Shown here: piece by piece, positions 61,961 to 64,000 of the stretch | How the letters are laid out: each line of letters begins with the position of its first letter | Numbering within the stretch: the first letter of the stretch is position 1 | DNA from: Flavobacterium frigoris | GTDB lineage: Bacteria; Bacteroidota; Bacteroidia; Flavobacteriales; Flavobacteriaceae | Direction: 5' to 3' | NCBI RefSeq assembly: GCF_900111075.1 | Contig: NZ_FOFZ01000016.1 | Coordinates: forward strand, 1 to 64,000 | DNA: 64,000 bases | The notes under the pieces: generated by a model | The model's input: the letters and a program-made list of their open reading frames with translations, nothing else | Databases searched by the model: none | What the model was told of the DNA's origin: nothing | Program-made: the position numbers and the translations under genes

Positions 61961-62638
61961 TTAAAATTCGTCAGAGGTCAATGCACGATTAATAAACTCA
62001 TTCAAAGGTTTTAAAAGGATGAGTTTTTTACTCATTTTCGAAACAAAATCTTTTTGCAAGATTTCTGAAATATCAAATTGCACACTGGTTTCAAAACTTT
62101 TTAGTTTTAATAGTTCGATTGCGGGGTGTTCTTTGTCATATCCTCGAGGAGGGTTTTTGAGGGTGCTTTTTTCATTTCGATCAAAATCACCAAACTCCTT
62201 TTTGAAGTTTTTTTCGTTCAGAATTACTTCTAAATCATCATGGAAATAGGCAATTTCTTTGCGCACCTTTTTCAAATCATCTGGCATGGGCGCATAGAAT
62301 CCGCCAGCGATAAAACTGGCTCCTTTTTCGATATGTACATAATAACCAGCACGATTTTGTCCCTTAGTTCCAGATGAAAGCCAAACTCCTAGGTGTGATT
62401 TGTAGGGTGATTTATCTTTAGAAAAACGAATGTCTCGATTGATTCTGAAAGTGCAGTTTTTCACTTCAAGTAGTTCTAATGTAGGATCCAATGGTTTCAT
62501 GATGTCAAGAAAATCAGCAACCAATTGATGGTAGTCTTTTTTGAAAATCTCGTATCTTTTTTTATTATCTAAAAACCAATCCCTATTGTTATTTGCTTTT
62601 AAATCTTCGAGGAATTGTAGTGAATCTTTTGAAAGCAT
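61961..62638 (-). CDS. DUF2461 family protein
   Basis: A 225-residue soluble protein. DUF2461 hallmarks: 'FLEDLKANNNRDWFLDNKKRYE', 'CTFRINRDIRFSKDKSPYKSHLGVWLS', 'GYYVHIEKGASFIAGGFYAPMPDDL'. Function unknown although widespread. First gene of the operon with the glycosyltransferase and asnB. Confidence 0.88.
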   Translation of the reverse strand: MLSKDSLQFLEDLKANNNRDWFLDNKKRYEIFKKDYHQLVADFLDIMKPLDPTLELLEVKNCTFRINRDIRFSKDKSPYKSHLGVWLSSGTKGQNRAGYYVHIEKGASFIAGGFYAPMPDDLKKVRKEIAYFHDDLEVILNEKNFKKEFGDFDRNEKSTLKNPPRGYDKEHPAIELLKLKSFETSVQFDISEILQKDFVSKMSKKLILLKPLNEFINRALTSDEF

Positions 62639-62807
62639 ACGATAGTTATTATACTGGGGTTGTTAAATCTACTTTGTTTATTAAATTGGGACCTTTTCAT
62701 TTCACTTCTTTGTCTTTGTTACAATAGAGGTGCAGGAAGTTTGTCAATGTTATTTTCTGATGGCTAGGTTTTTTTATCCGGAATTCATGCGAATAATCAC
62801 AACATTA
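62639..62807. other. Part of gene-free gap, nothing recognised
   Basis: Spacer upstream of the DUF2461 gene; presumably contains its promoter. The rest of the gap up to 62945 is the coding-like remnant listed separately. Confidence 0.4.
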
Positions 62808-62945
62808 TCAGTTAATTATGGTTGCATCTTTGTGGGGTAAGGATCCGTTTTTTACATCGAATACACCATTCTGCGTTGAAACAATTAATACTTGTTTATT
62901 TGTATTTAGTGATTCATCATATTCCGGGCTTCCTCTACCAATAGT
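62808..62945 (-). pseudogene. Coding-like remnant in frame behind rhodanese gene
   Basis: After the rhodanese stop (TAA at 62946-62948) the same frame continues as a protein-like stretch of about 45 codons ('GRGSPEYDESLNTNKQ', 'LIVSTQNGVFDVKNG') to TGA at 62808-62810. It has no start and no recognised family. It could be a fragment of a lost gene or a former C-terminal extension of the rhodanese. Confidence 0.35.
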
Positions 62946-63341
62946 TTAGTCTGTTGATTTGTTAAGACCTTCAGCGCTCCATTTCATAAAGCCACCTTCT
63001 AGTTCATATATATTTTTGAAACCTAATTCCTGAAGCTTTTCAGTTGCTTTTTTACTTCTGCCTCCACTTTTGCAATAAACAAAAACCGGTTTTGTCTTGT
63101 CAAATTTTCCTGCCTCCACAACAAAACGGTGTCCAAGCCAGTTTACATTTGCAGCATTGTCAATATGCCCTTCTGTAAATTCCTCAGGGGTACGTACATC
63201 CAAGATTTGCGGGTTTTGGGTTGTGTTTATTTTTTCAGCAAAATCTTTTGCTTCAATCGTTTGTATGTTTTTGGAGGTTTGTCCGGTACACGATACTATC
63301 GCTAATGACACCAATAAGAAGAATATTGAACGAAATTTCAT
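62946..63341 (-). CDS. Rhodanese-like lipoprotein
   Basis: A 131-residue lipoprotein with signal MKFRSIFFLLVSLAIVSC (Cys18 lipidated) and a single rhodanese domain: 'QILDVRTPEEFTEGHIDNAANVNW' and the active-site loop C90-K-S-G-G-R-S. It may move sulfur or serve as a redox/sensor domain in the periplasm. It is followed in frame by a coding-like remnant. Located ~80 bases downstream of recF on the same strand. Confidence 0.9.
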   Translation of the reverse strand: MKFRSIFFLLVSLAIVSCTGQTSKNIQTIEAKDFAEKINTTQNPQILDVRTPEEFTEGHIDNAANVNWLGHRFVVEAGKFDKTKPVFVYCKSGGRSKKATEKLQELGFKNIYELEGGFMKWSAEGLNKSTD

Positions 63342-63421
63342 TAGAATTTATTTAGAAATTGAATAAGCAAAATTAAGAAAATAATAAGCATTGTAGATTT
63401 TTAAATCATAAAATAAACGAC

Positions 63422-64000
63422 CTATAAGTTAAATATTTTATAGGATTGATGTGTCGATTTTACGATTGCTTCGGTGCGTTCTGGGTGTGTGTCTGAGATA
63501 AAAAGTTGTCCAAAAGTGTCGCTATTGACCATTTCTATTATTTTTGCTACACGACTTTCATCTAACTTATCGAAGATGTCATCAAACAGTAAAAGAGGTT
63601 TTACGCCGCTTTGTTTTTTTAGAAATTCAAATTGTGCGAGTTTTAAAGCGATCAAGAACGATTTCTGCTGTCCCTGAGAACCAAATTTTTTAATAGGATG
63701 CCCATCGATTTCAAATGATAAGTCGTCTTTGTGCGTGCCCACACTGGTATAATGTAACGCTCTGTCTTTATTAATGTTTTCTTGTAAAAGCGTTAGTAAG
63801 TTATTTTCGAATAAATGACTTTCATAAACCAGCTGAACTGTTTCTTGCGATCCGGTTATAGCATGGTGATGTGTGTTGAAAATAGGAATGAATTGGGCTA
63901 TGAATTCTTTTCTTTTTTCGAAAATGTGTTTTCCGTAACCATCAAGTTGCTCGTTATATATAGAAAGAGTGTCGTTTTCAAAAACGCGATTTAAAGCAAA
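63422..64000 (-). CDS. recF: DNA replication/repair protein RecF, 3' part (cut by window edge)
   Basis: The C-terminal 192 residues of RecF; the frame runs unbroken to the right edge, so the 5' part is outside the window. Seen are '[13 protein letters not shown]', the ABC-like signature region '[17 protein letters not shown]', and Walker B '[16 protein letters not shown]' with the D-loop, followed by '[13 protein letters not shown]'. RecF loads RecA at ssDNA gaps with RecO and RecR. An internal GTG at 63742 is not the true start. Confidence 0.95.
   Translation of the reverse strand, partial: FALNRVFENDTLSIYNEQLDGYGKHIFEKRKEFIAQFIPIFNTHHHAITGSQETVQLVYESHLFENNLLTLLQENINKDRALHYTSVGTHKDDLSFEIDGHPIKKFGSQGQQKSFLIALKLAQFEFLKKQSGVKPLLLFDDIFDKLDESRVAKIIEMVNSDTFGQLFISDTHPERTEAIVKSTHQSYKIFNL

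Noticed and set aside
1..64000. CRISPR array, prophage or integrative element
   Set aside because: No regular spaced repeats, no phage structural genes, no integrase or transposase were seen in the window.

Overview
The window looks like chromosome from a Flavobacterium-type member of the Bacteroidota. It is strongly AT-rich. Several promoters fit the Bacteroidota form (TTG, about 17-20 bases, then TAnnTTTG). There are lipoproteins with a Cys lipobox, a very large type IX secretion (T9SS type B) adhesin-like protein, two outer-membrane beta-barrel TonB-dependent receptors, a flavobacterial-type TonB and glycyl M61/S9 peptidases. Most intergenic gaps end in clear stem-loop plus T-run terminators. 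No phage, conjugative element, CRISPR array or complete insertion sequence was seen.

Layout. 1-386: the 3' end of a 5S rRNA (end of an rRNA operon), then tRNA-Phe(GAA) and tRNA-Leu(UAA). 1-7 kb: a minus-strand run of a DUF4369-type lipoprotein, an M61 aminopeptidase, a TIGR03643 small protein, a sterol-desaturase-type membrane hydroxylase, a DoxX protein, an EamA transporter and a decayed DUF1501 gene. 7.4-9.6 kb: an outer-membrane receptor on plus. 9.7-16.5 kb is the most accessory-looking part: a RelE/ParE toxin-antitoxin pair, a DUF2721 protein, a comparatively GC-richer FAD monooxygenase with zinc-knuckle motifs, DUF4833 and DedA-like proteins, an ADP-ribosylglycohydrolase that lacks two metal-ligand aspartates, and an orphan PD-(D/E)XK-like protein. 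Four copies of a REP-like palindrome and degenerate repeats lie among these genes.

16.8-36.9 kb is mostly housekeeping: htpG, OmpA-like and lipocalin lipoproteins, an ABC ATPase, an S9 peptidase, fabH, a second TonB receptor, the adhesin (27.6-31.9 kb), argS, ffh, folD and a DUF1801 protein. 37.3-42.3 kb: an unrecognised 151-residue protein, a TPR sensor kinase overlapping a LytTR response regulator, and a monohaem (CXXCH) lipoprotein. 43.3-54.2 kb: corA, rluF, a hydrolase, a coiled-coil protein with its Nif3 partner, lpxK overlapping a purine nucleoside phosphorylase, and a minus-strand lipA - gap - hybrid kinase cluster. 54.5-64 kb: tonB, a sigma-70 factor overlapping a glycosyltransferase, a paiB gene broken by one stop codon, murB, a DUF2461 - glycosyltransferase - asnB operon, a rhodanese lipoprotein, and the 3' part of recF running off the right edge.

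No complete new system is proven. The best leads are: (1) a structured intergenic element present twice (16638-16739 and 54303-54448) with matching end motifs but different loops; (2) the REP-bounded pair of a probably metal-site-altered ADP-ribosylglycohydrolase and a PD-(D/E)XK-like protein; (3) the zinc-knuckle FAD monooxygenase; (4) the unknown protein beside the TPR kinase/LytTR pair.
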